DNA from: Photobacterium sanctipauli
GTDB lineage: Bacteria; Pseudomonadota; Gammaproteobacteria; Enterobacterales; Vibrionaceae
Assembly: GCF_003026495.1 (NCBI RefSeq)
Contig: NZ_PYMA01000001.1
Location: forward strand, 434,001-498,000
Direction of reading: 5' to 3'
Length of the DNA: 64,000 nt
The position numbers were made by a program, and so were the translations under genes. Below are positions 27,098 to 34,554 of this stretch, piece after piece. Every line of letters starts with the position of its first letter. The first letter of the stretch is position 1. Under the pieces are notes generated by a model. It was not told the origin of the DNA, made no database searches, and saw only the letters and a list, made by a program, of their open reading frames with translations.

Positions 27098-28522
27098 CTA
27101 GCGCTCTCTCGTTGTGGTTTCATCAGCAAAGATAACGGTAAACATCGCCCCTTGCCCCAATGCCGACTCCACTTGGATGTTGGCTTTTAGCGAAGACACC
27201 ATGACCTTCACCATCGCCAGTCCCAACCCATACCCCGACTTAGTCCGGCTTTGGTCGACCCTGTACAAGCGCTTGAAAATCAATTCATGGTGCTCTGGCG
27301 CGATACCGACGCCGTTATCACCCACGCTAAGCATTGCCTCTTCCCCCTCAGATCCGCAGGTTAAGTAAATCGTGCCGCCTGACGAGGTATATTTGAAGCT
27401 ATTATCAATGAGGTTCACAACCACCTGCATTAGTCGACTCGGCTCAGTGAGTACCTTGCATGGTTTAAGTCCTGACACATCTATCTGCATCGCTCTATCC
27501 TCAGCGAGCTCTTCATACCAGGAGGCAACATCCAGCATCAATTGTTGTAAATCCACCGCTTCGAATGCCACCGATGACTTGCTGGCTGCTTCATCATTAA
27601 TTTTCATTAATGTGTTGAGCATTCCGCTCACCTGCTGAGCCGACTCGGCACAATCAGATAAGGCGCTAGTTAGCTGTTCATTGGAAGGAGGGTGGCTTGA
27701 CGCCAATGTTTTTTCCGTCGTCAGTGCAATGCGAGACAGTGGTGTTCGCAGATCGTGGGCAATGGCATCCAGGGTGTTGTCCATACTATTAATGGTTGCT
27801 TCCAGTCGCCCGTGAACCAATTCCAAGCTTTGGTTCAGTACCGCTAAGCGATTTTCTCCTTTCCCACCTTTACCATGGGCTATATTGCTATCATCGTCTT
27901 GTGGCAAGCTCACCGACCATTCGCTCGCCTGATCCAAGGTTCTCGCCAAGCGGTGGACCGGAGAAAGTGTTGTTGCCAGTAGCCGCCAAACAATTAAGGA
28001 AATCACTGCACACAGTAGCGCTAACGCCCCCACCATAATGAGCCACTGCATAAACAGTAGGTGCAAGCGTGGGTGAACATTTAACACCAACCAGAAGTCC
28101 TGATGCTGGCCGTTGAGTTTTAGCGTCAAGTAATGCGGTTCGAGCAACAATTGATACCAACCACGATTATCAGCTTGATAATATTCTAGGGCGATATCGG
28201 CATTGCCATGCTTGGTGCCGGCAATATATTGCGGTTTGCCCTCAACGTTTGGGCTGACGGAGACGGCTGTAATTGCATTTTCGATCAAACGCTCAGGGTT
28301 GCCTTCAAGCACGTGGATCAATTTTTCATCCGATTCGTACTTTAAGATCCGCTGATACTCCGCCCCCATCGACTTAAGCAATTTTTTGTCGACCCCATCA
28401 AGGGAGTACACCTGCATCAGGCCAATACCCAGCAAGATGACCACAAAGCACAGGGTCACGGTGGCGACAAATCGTCTAAACAACCATTTTTGTGCCAGGC
28501 GGGTTGATTGCTCAGCTCTCAT
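27098..28522 (-). CDS. HAMP sensor histidine kinase (CusS-like)
   Basis: This kinase of about 474 residues has TM1 near residues 11-31, a periplasmic sensor of about 125 residues, TM2 (WLIMVGALALLCAVISLIVW), HAMP, HisKA with AHDLRTPLSRIAL, and HATPase with N box VVNLIDNSFKY and G boxes GDNGVGIAPEHH and SGYGLGLAMVK. Its start is ambiguous. The ATGs at 28522 and 28531 overlap the end of the response regulator gene, as is common for coupled pairs. The partner is a CusR/CopR-type regulator, but the signal is unknown. The divergent HbpS-like gene is the likely target. Confidence 0.88.
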   Translation of the reverse strand: MRAEQSTRLAQKWLFRRFVATVTLCFVVILLGIGLMQVYSLDGVDKKLLKSMGAEYQRILKYESDEKLIHVLEGNPERLIENAITAVSVSPNVEGKPQYIAGTKHGNADIALEYYQADNRGWYQLLLEPHYLTLKLNGQHQDFWLVLNVHPRLHLLFMQWLIMVGALALLCAVISLIVWRLLATTLSPVHRLARTLDQASEWSVSLPQDDDSNIAHGKGGKGENRLAVLNQSLELVHGRLEATINSMDNTLDAIAHDLRTPLSRIALTTEKTLASSHPPSNEQLTSALSDCAESAQQVSGMLNTLMKINDEAASKSSVAFEAVDLQQLMLDVASWYEELAEDRAMQIDVSGLKPCKVLTEPSRLMQVVVNLIDNSFKYTSSGGTIYLTCGSEGEEAMLSVGDNGVGIAPEHHELIFKRLYRVDQSRTKSGYGLGLAMVKVMVSSLKANIQVESALGQGAMFTVIFADETTTRER

Positions 28523-29189
28523 ATTTAAGGACATACCCCACCCCACGAATGGTATGGATCAAGGGTTGTTCAAAGCCTTTATCGACCTGCGCCCTTAAAC
28601 GGCACACCAGCACATCAACCACATTGGTTTGCGGATTAAACTGATAGCCCCAAATTTTTTCTAGAATAATGGTTTTGGAAAATACCCGTTCCGGCTGCTG
28701 CATCAATAATTGTAATAAGTCGAACTCACGCTGCTTGAGTGATATCTCCTTCTCCCGGCGAAAAAGCTTACGGCTCAATAGGTCGAGCTTAAGATCGCTA
28801 TACACCAACTGGCTCTGGCTATTGGTGGGCATCTGCCGCCGCAACAAGGTCTGGCAACGGGCAGCCAATTCAGCAAAAGCAAACGGCTTCACCAAATAAT
28901 CATCAGCCCCAGATTGCAGCCCTTGCACCTTCTCTTCAACCAAGTGGCGGGCGCTCAGGATAATAATGGGCACTTGATAACCTTCGCCCCTTAACCGACG
29001 CAGCACATCCATGCCGTCCCAGGTTGGCAACATAAGATCCAAAATAACCAAATCAAACTCATCTTGCGTTGCCAACTGATAACCCTGTTTGCCATCGGCA
29101 ATGCAGCTGACATTGAACCCCATTTCCTCAAAACCTTGTTGAAGGAAATTACTTATATGGCTGTCATCCTCAATCACTAAAATATTCAT
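28512..29189 (-). CDS. OmpR-family response regulator (CusR/CopR subgroup)
   Basis: This 225-residue regulator has a receiver domain with acidic pocket E-D-D, phospho-acceptor D51 (VILDLMLP) and K in LVKPFAFAEL, then a winged-helix DNA-binding domain. The segment TNVVDVLVCRLRAQVDKGFEQPLIHTIRGVGYVL is the signature of the CusR/CopR/IrlR subgroup that often controls metal or oxidative-stress genes. A CATTACA-N4-TGTAATG palindrome lies about 65 bp upstream, between this gene and the divergent HbpS-like gene. It overlaps the kinase gene. Confidence 0.9.
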   Translation of the reverse strand: MNILVIEDDSHISNFLQQGFEEMGFNVSCIADGKQGYQLATQDEFDLVILDLMLPTWDGMDVLRRLRGEGYQVPIIILSARHLVEEKVQGLQSGADDYLVKPFAFAELAARCQTLLRRQMPTNSQSQLVYSDLKLDLLSRKLFRREKEISLKQREFDLLQLLMQQPERVFSKTIILEKIWGYQFNPQTNVVDVLVCRLRAQVDKGFEQPLIHTIRGVGYVLKYES

Positions 29190-29250
29190 CTTGCATCCTG
29201 CTTACCATCATTCCCTGATGTCGATATTACATGATGACAACATTTCACTT

Positions 29251-29268
29251 CATTACAAACATGTAATG
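29251..29268. promoter_or_regulatory. Palindromic box between the TCS and HbpS-like genes
   Basis: CATTACA-N4-TGTAATG is a perfect 7+7 inverted repeat between the divergent response regulator (start 29189) and the HbpS-like gene (start 29406). It has the TTACA-N4-TGTAA form reported for CopR/PcoR/CusR-type boxes. Confidence 0.6.
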
Positions 29269-29405
29269 TTCCGACAAGGTTGCAGCAATTCTGGCTGGAT
29301 ATTGTTATCCCATCGCAACAACACGGGCACCGAGAGCGAAACAACTATCTCGTGATACATCGCCCAAATACATCACTGAATTACTGAACCGATTAAGGAA
29401 AGATC

Positions 29406-29891
29406 ATGAAATTGAATATTGTACTTGCCGCCACATTACTCGCCGCTTCAAGCTCTGTTTTAGCTGATGATAAAGTATCGACGGTTACCCAACTATCATC
29501 AGCAGCCGCTTTCGAGCTAGCAAATGCAGCAGTAGGCCAATGCGCCAAAGACGGCTACAACGTGTCTGCTACGGTTGTCGATATTTCCGGCCGAGTACAA
29601 GCGCAACTGCGTTACGACAACGCCAGCCCGCACACATTGGATAGCTCGCGCCAAAAGGCCTTCACCGCTGTTAGCATGAAGCAGCCAACCGCAAACTTGA
29701 TGAAGTTGGTCGCAGAGAAGCCGTTGATGGATCCGCTGCGTGATATGGACGACAACCTTCTCTTCCTGGCAGGTGGCCTACCAATTGAGTACAAAGGCCA
29801 GATTGTTGGTGCCATCGGTGTTGGCGGCGCGCCAGGCGGCCACCTTGACGTCATCTGTGCCGAAGCCGCGATTAAAACCGTGATGAAATAA
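29406..29891 (+). CDS. HbpS/GlcG-family periplasmic protein
   Basis: This 161-residue protein has a Sec signal peptide (MKLNIVLAATLLAASSSVLA, cleavage before DD) and a single GlcG/HbpS domain (SAAAFELANAAVGQCAKDGYNVSATVVDISG ... SRQKAFTAVSM ... IVGAIGVGGAPGGHLDVICAEAA). HbpS in Streptomyces binds haem and senses redox stress together with a two-component system. A similar accessory role to the divergent CusRS-like pair is an attractive inference. Start has AAGGAAAG upstream. A terminator follows at 29933. Confidence 0.8.
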   Translation: MKLNIVLAATLLAASSSVLADDKVSTVTQLSSAAAFELANAAVGQCAKDGYNVSATVVDISGRVQAQLRYDNASPHTLDSSRQKAFTAVSMKQPTANLMKLVAEKPLMDPLRDMDDNLLFLAGGLPIEYKGQIVGAIGVGGAPGGHLDVICAEAAIKTVMK

Positions 29892-29932
29892 GTTTTCTGG
29901 ACATCGAACGAAATCATACCCGTCATACAACT

Positions 29933-29957
29933 AAGCCCAGCACTTGCTGGGCTTTGT
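29933..29957 (+). terminator. Terminator of the HbpS-like gene
   Basis: A near-perfect hairpin (AAGCCCAGCA / TGCTGGGCTT) with a tiny loop is followed by TTGTTCT, 41 bp after the stop codon. Confidence 0.75.
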
Positions 29958-30047
29958 TCTACTGCTGTTTCTATTCCCCACCCGACCACTTTCTATCACA
30001 CATTATTTCACGTAACCTGAAAGCCCAAGCAGCAACAAGTAGCCATC

Positions 30048-30842
30048 ATGACAAAGAAAATCTACCAGCCCCTTTTCGATAACGATAATCCACCCAGTGA
30101 GATTTTCTTCGGCCATGAAGTGTTCCTTCCCAATACCACCACGCCTAGCCACAGCCATCCTTGGGGGCAGTTGCAATTGATTACTGGCGGTATTTTGGAG
30201 CTGCGGGCAGAGAAGAAGCGTTTTCTGTCACCATCGCAGTACGCGGTATGGGTACCTGCAGGCATCGAGCATGAGAGTTTTATTCGCCGCAGCTTGAATT
30301 ACTGCTCGATGAACATTGTCCAACCGCTTGCCGAGCCGCTTCCCGACTACCCTTGCCTGCTGGAAGTCACCCCGATCATGGAAGCGATCATCAATGATCT
30401 TAAGCAACGTCGCATTTCGGTGCCTGAAACCGAAGAAGATCACAGGCTGGTGAAAGTGCTACTCGATCAAGTCTATAAAGCCCAAGAGCACGAACAATTT
30501 CTTCCGAATACCACCGACAAGATGCTCAAGCCTATTCTCAAGGATCTTGAGCTTAATCCGACTACGGAGAAAAGCCTAAAAGACTGGGCACAAGAACTCC
30601 ACACGACGGAACGCACATTGGCTCGCCATTGCCAAGACAAGCTCGGCATGAGCTTCACTGAATGGCGGCAACGACGCAAGTTCGTTTATTCACTGCATTT
30701 ATTGCGTAAAGGTATGTCGGTAAAAGAGATTGCATTAACGCTGGGCTACCATCAGGCATCGCCGTTCATTACCTTGTTCAAGAAACATGCTCACTGCACA
30801 CCAGAGCAATACCGACAGAAGTTTTCATCAGCTATAGAATAA
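30048..30842 (+). CDS. AraC-family regulator with cupin domain
   Basis: This 264-residue regulator has an N-terminal cupin sensor (HSHPWGQLQLITGGILELR ... QYAVWVPAGIEHESF) and a C-terminal AraC HTH pair (residues about 165-262; LKDWAQELHTTERTLARHCQDKLGMSFTEWRQRRK and VKEIALTLGYHQASPFITLFKKH). It is a paralogue in layout of the AraC protein at 58859. The target is unclear, since both neighbours are on the same strand. The next gene (DUF3179) starts 59 bp later and could be co-transcribed. Confidence 0.88.
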   Translation: MTKKIYQPLFDNDNPPSEIFFGHEVFLPNTTTPSHSHPWGQLQLITGGILELRAEKKRFLSPSQYAVWVPAGIEHESFIRRSLNYCSMNIVQPLAEPLPDYPCLLEVTPIMEAIINDLKQRRISVPETEEDHRLVKVLLDQVYKAQEHEQFLPNTTDKMLKPILKDLELNPTTEKSLKDWAQELHTTERTLARHCQDKLGMSFTEWRQRRKFVYSLHLLRKGMSVKEIALTLGYHQASPFITLFKKHAHCTPEQYRQKFSSAIE

Positions 30843-30901
30843 AACATGAAAGATCCCTGCCCGAGCGCGGTCTGTATGTATGAAGCGCGATGGAGGGGTA
30901 A

Positions 30902-31855
30902 ATGAAGCTACTCATAATCATTTTATATGGACTTATCTTCACTCTGCCGTTAGGCATGCAGGCAGCATCGCTTAACGGCTTTTCCTTAGAGAGAAGCACC
31001 ATTCCCGCACACGAAATCCTATCCGGTGGTCCCGGTAAAGATGGCATCCCAGCCCTGCTTAAGCCCAAATTTGTAACAGCTAAAAATGCTAACTTTCTCA
31101 ATGCACGGGATCCGGTTCTGGGGATTTCGGTAAATGGCGAGCACCGCGCCTACCCCATCAAGATCCTCAACTGGCACGAAGTTGTTAACGATACAATCCA
31201 AGGCAAGAAGGTTGTCATTACCTATTGCCCGCTCTGCGGTTCGGGCATGGCGTTTTCTGCTACCTTGAATGGCCGAACATTAACGTTTGGTGTGTCGGGC
31301 CTGCTCTATAACTCAGATGTTTTGCTGTACGATCACCAAACCGAATCACTGTGGTCACAAATCAAAGGCAAGGCAGTGACTGGTGTTGCTGCAGGGCAAT
31401 CTCTCACTCAATACCCACTTACCCTAACCCGCTGGCAACAATGGCAAGCCCAATACCCATCAACCAAGGTACTTTCAACCGATACCGGGTTTAGCCGCAA
31501 CTACCAACAAGACCCTTATGCAGGGTACCAGCGCTCTCCTCGCTTGTTCTTTCCTGTTGCCAACAAGGCACCAAGTATTTACTCAAGCAAAGAAACCGTT
31601 ATGGGGTTCAAGGGCAAGCAAAGTGTCATCGCCTTCCCGTTCACAGAATTACGGAAACAAGGAAAATCACAATTTAACTTTGATTTTGAGGGACTAGCTT
31701 TGGTGGTTCATTATGACCAAGATAACCAATCGGCATGGATAACAGACAACCAAGGAAACCAATTATCTTCCACTTTGCTTTATTGGTTTGCATGGTACGC
31801 GTTTTACCCTGACACCCATATTTTCAAGGCAAACCGTATTCAATATGAAAAGTGA
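30902..31855 (+). CDS. DUF3179 domain-containing secreted protein
   Basis: This 317-residue protein has a signal peptide (MKLLIIILYGLIFTLPLGMQA) and one DUF3179 domain whose marks are AYPIKILNWHEVVND and the CxxC motif TYCPLCGSGMAF (around residues 110-120), then LLYNSDVLLYDHQTESLWSQ. The family is periplasmic or extracellular and has no settled function. The His/Cys pattern suggests metal binding. Its Shine-Dalgarno GGAGGGG lies inside a 19-codon upstream ORF (30846-30905) whose TGA overlaps this ATG, a layout for translational coupling. Confidence 0.85.
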   Translation: MKLLIIILYGLIFTLPLGMQAASLNGFSLERSTIPAHEILSGGPGKDGIPALLKPKFVTAKNANFLNARDPVLGISVNGEHRAYPIKILNWHEVVNDTIQGKKVVITYCPLCGSGMAFSATLNGRTLTFGVSGLLYNSDVLLYDHQTESLWSQIKGKAVTGVAAGQSLTQYPLTLTRWQQWQAQYPSTKVLSTDTGFSRNYQQDPYAGYQRSPRLFFPVANKAPSIYSSKETVMGFKGKQSVIAFPFTELRKQGKSQFNFDFEGLALVVHYDQDNQSAWITDNQGNQLSSTLLYWFAWYAFYPDTHIFKANRIQYEK

Positions 31856-31920
31856 CAAAGGCAAAAAGTCATCACGTTAAAAGTGCTCTGGCTAGATAGC
31901 TTTTAATATTTACGGCAAGA

Positions 31921-31945
31921 AAAAAGGAGGCGATGACGCCTCCTT
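31921..31945 (-). terminator. Terminator of ridA
   Basis: A 9-bp stem (AAGGAGGCG / CGCCTCCTT) with an ATGA loop is followed on the minus strand by TTTTTTCTT, 24 bp past the ridA stop. Confidence 0.9.
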
Positions 31946-31968
31946 AGAATATCGAAATTTGGACTAGA

Positions 31969-32343
31969 TTACTTAGTCGCGATTACTTCGATTTCAACTT
32001 TTGCGTCTAGCGGTAGACGAGCAACTTCAACACAGCTACGTGCTGGGCAGTTGTCACCGAAGAACTCAGCATAAACAGCGTTTACTGTTGCGAAGTCGTT
32101 CAGATCTTTAACGAATACTGTCGCTTTAACGATATCAGCTTTAGTCATACCCGCTTCGTTAACGATAGCTTCAACGTTAGCTAGAGACTGCTTAGCCTGC
32201 TCTGCAACGTCTTCTGGCATTTTACCTGTTTCAGGGTTTAGAGGTAGCTGACCAGAAGTGATTAGCATGTTGCCAAAAAGCTTAGCTTGAACGTAAGGAC
32301 CAACAGCAGCAGGGGCATTCACAGTATTGATAGTTTGAGTCAT
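31969..32343 (-). CDS. ridA: RidA/YjgF/TdcF family reactive-intermediate deaminase
   Basis: This 124-residue protein is a standard-length RidA homologue. The active-site arginine lies in PARSCVEVARLPLDAKVEIEVIA, and the N-terminal AAVGPYVQAKLFGNMLITSGQLPL is canonical. RidA hydrolyses 2-aminoacrylate and other enamine/imine by-products of PLP enzymes. It is monocistronic with its own terminator. Codon choice is strongly biased, consistent with high expression. Confidence 0.93.
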   Translation of the reverse strand: MTQTINTVNAPAAVGPYVQAKLFGNMLITSGQLPLNPETGKMPEDVAEQAKQSLANVEAIVNEAGMTKADIVKATVFVKDLNDFATVNAVYAEFFGDNCPARSCVEVARLPLDAKVEIEVIATK

Positions 32344-32793
32344 TTTATTACCTATATTACTCGTCTTTTAGTGGCAGCAATATAACGCAATATTCAGAGA
32401 AAAACCTTACTTACCCCCCTATAAAAACCCACTTAATTGGAATATTTTTCCACTTAAATTCAAGTTTTAAACATTAAGTTAAAGAAGGATTACGCACAGC
32501 AGAGTAAATCGCCACGAATGTAAAATAGTGTCAAAACAGGCGACTAATTTGTTTCATTCGTTACAATGAGCATGAGGTCATTTTCTGCATAAGGAAAAGC
32601 AATAATGAAGACGCAAGAACTGGTTTGGCGAGTGGCATGTTTTATCATTTGCACACCAACGATTGCTGTCGGGGTTGGCTTTATCGCCTGCCACCTTACC
32701 GATGTTAACGGTATTTAAGCGCCAATTCGCCCATAAACCAACAACGCCAGAGCCATACCAATAACAAGGTAAGCACTCTGGCGGTTATGTTTT
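32344..32793. other. 450-bp gap with one 37-codon ORF and a hairpin
   Basis: Between ridA and the acetyltransferase lies the small membrane-type ORF at 32605. An inverted repeat at about 32749-32784 (ACGCCAGAG / CTCTGGCGG) has a long internally paired loop and no T tract. It may act as a weak terminator for either convergent unit. Confidence 0.5.
32605..32718 (+). CDS. Possible 37-residue small membrane protein
   Basis: This ORF starts at ATG with AAGGA 9 bp upstream and encodes 37 residues. One hydrophobic segment (VACFIICTPTIAVGVGFIAC, about residues 10-29) is flanked by charged residues, the pattern of small single-pass membrane proteins. I recognise no family. The ribosome-binding site and clean hydrophobic profile make it more likely than chance. 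Confidence 0.5.
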   Translation: MKTQELVWRVACFIICTPTIAVGVGFIACHLTDVNGI

Positions 32794-33381
32794 TTACTTG
32801 GCAAGTTCTGCTTTGTTTTCGCTGATATCCAAAGTACGGATAGGCTTGGCCGGAGAGCCCACACAAACCGTGTTCGCTGGCAAGTCTTTAGTCACAACAC
32901 TACCAGCACCAATAACCACGTTATCGCCAATTGTCACACCTGGGCAAACTGTCACGTTTGCACCCAGCCATACATCGTTACCAATAGTAATCGCGTAAGC
33001 AAACTCATCGCCCGATGCTCGCTCGACAGGATCAAGCGGGTGACCCGCAGTAGCAATAACCACACCCGGTGCCAGCAAGCAGTTATCACCAATGGTAATT
33101 GGTGCACAGTCTAGAATGGTACAACCGTGGTTAGCATAAAAACCCTTACCTGCTTTAATGTTGTAACCGTAGTCGCAGTTGAATGGCGACTCAATCCAAG
33201 CATCACTTTCACGCTCTAGCAAATCATTGATGATCGCCTGACGCGCTTCTTGCTCTGTTGGGCAAGTTTGATTAAGTGCAAAGCACAGTTTCTTCGCTTT
33301 CTGACGCTCATTAACCAGCTCTTCATCCCAAGCCTGATAAACCTGGCCAGAAATCATCTTTTCTTTTTCAGTTAATGCCAT
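32794..33381 (-). CDS. maa: Maltose/galactoside O-acetyltransferase family protein
   Basis: This 195-residue left-handed beta-helix acetyltransferase of the LacA/Maa/NodL family moves acetyl from acetyl-CoA to the O6 of sugars. The N-terminal Mac domain begins EKEKMISGQVYQAWDEELVNER. The catalytic histidine is H114 in ATAGHPLDPVER. The hexapeptide repeats (ITIGNDVWLGANVTVCPGVTIGDNVVIGAG) and the final VCVGSPAKPI are all present. Glucose or maltose is the usual acceptor, but this is not determined by sequence. Confidence 0.88.
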   Translation of the reverse strand: MALTEKEKMISGQVYQAWDEELVNERQKAKKLCFALNQTCPTEQEARQAIINDLLERESDAWIESPFNCDYGYNIKAGKGFYANHGCTILDCAPITIGDNCLLAPGVVIATAGHPLDPVERASGDEFAYAITIGNDVWLGANVTVCPGVTIGDNVVIGAGSVVTKDLPANTVCVGSPAKPIRTLDISENKAELAK

Positions 33382-33713
33382 TTTTCTTTCCTATACACCT
33401 TAAAACCAGTACCCAATGGGCACCTAAAAAATACAGCAAGTATTATGAATTTTGCCCTGCAAAAATCTCTCTTTATCTGCTTCGAATTTACAAAACGGTT
33501 ATACAGATCACAGTCGGTACAAGCGTTGCAAGGCCGTGCCAAAAAGAAAAATAAAACGATACGTAACATCAGTAAATAGAATGTCAGCTTTTTTTACAAC
33601 TCAAGGACATTAACGCAAACAGCTCTGTTTATTTATTTGATAAATAAGATTAATAAATTTAGGCGTAACATTTGCTTGCCTTGGTAAATCACAGAAAAAA
33701 ACAGAGCAAGCAT
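33382..33713. other. 332-bp intergenic region
   Basis: No gene is supported here. The stretch is AT-rich and contains an inverted repeat TTATTTA-N5-TAAATAA near 33630-33648, in the likely promoter of the PEP-CTERM-like gene. It also holds the promoter of the sugar acetyltransferase. Confidence 0.5.
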
Positions 33714-34412
33714 ATGAATCAAGGCAGGCATTTTCATTTAACCCTAAGGTCAATTGTTTATCTCTTTGGCTGTTTATGGCTACTTCTCACTACCTCCACA
33801 GTACATGCTTACATACTGTCTGGGGACTTATCTGAAATTGCTCCACCAACATCAGCCGATCACATGCAATTGGAATCTAATGACCATGCATTTTTCTGGC
33901 AAGAACAACAAAACGTTCAACTCACCATGCCACTTACCGTTGATGTTGCCCCTTTCATTAATAACCCGTCAGGGTTCTATGACAGTGGCGTAGCAAGTGT
34001 TGAAGCAACATGGAACGGGCAACTACAACCGGGTATTTACAGCAGCTTTTTCATCCATGGTGATAAGAACGGGCCAAATCAAACGTTTGAAGGCAGCGTA
34101 ACCTTTGATAATGAAATCATTGTCGGCATTGCCTACAAACAACCTAATTTAAACCTAACTGAAGATAAGTTTGGCGCAATTGGTACGACTTACGCCACAG
34201 GCCCCAATGCAATATTTGAACTAGACGGTCCAAACAACCACTTTACCATCTCGCAAGATCAGAAGACCTTTTCATTTAAAATGGTTGTCGCCCATAACCT
34301 CGATAACATAAGGATCATCACTGCATCATCTGTTCACGAGCCTTCGATACTGGCACTGATTGGCTTTGGACTATTGCTGCTTCGCTTCCGCTTACCTAAA
34401 AGAAAATATTAA
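33714..34412 (+). CDS. Secreted protein with PEP-CTERM-like sorting tail
   Basis: This 232-residue protein has a signal peptide (hydrophobic IVYLFGCLWLLLTTSTVHA) and a C-terminal EPSILALIGFGLLLLRFRLPKRKY. This tail is Glu-Pro-Ser, a hydrophobic helix and a basic end, the layout of PEP-CTERM signals that exosortase/EpsH recognises. The body is beta-rich with an EGSVTFDNEIIVGIAYKQ segment but matches no domain I know. The ATG at 33714 gives a proper signal peptide. A TTG at 33672 is less likely. No exosortase gene is in the window. Confidence 0.65.
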   Translation: MNQGRHFHLTLRSIVYLFGCLWLLLTTSTVHAYILSGDLSEIAPPTSADHMQLESNDHAFFWQEQQNVQLTMPLTVDVAPFINNPSGFYDSGVASVEATWNGQLQPGIYSSFFIHGDKNGPNQTFEGSVTFDNEIIVGIAYKQPNLNLTEDKFGAIGTTYATGPNAIFELDGPNNHFTISQDQKTFSFKMVVAHNLDNIRIITASSVHEPSILALIGFGLLLLRFRLPKRKY

Positions 34413-34511
34413 TGAATCAGCCCCCTAATAACAGCATCATACTTCTTCGCTTCTTGTAAGAAAATTCTGAATTGATGGGCATCACTCGCAATGAATAACA
34501 TACACCGAGCT

Positions 34512-34530
34512 AATAACAATCGTTATCATT
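34512..34530. promoter_or_regulatory. Fur box upstream of the TonB-dependent receptor
   Basis: AATAACAATCGTTATCATT (reverse AATGATAACGATTGTTATT) is a good match to the 19-bp Fur consensus of repeated GATAAT hexamers. It lies 25 bp upstream of the receptor start codon, where Fur-Fe would block transcription. Confidence 0.75.
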
Positions 34531-34554
34531 TACATTCATTGCAGTGGTCCTCAA

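Noticed and set aside
32749-32784. A long inverted repeat reminiscent of an integron attC site.
   Set aside because: It lacks the paired core sites and there is no cassette array; it is better seen as a weak hairpin between convergent genes.
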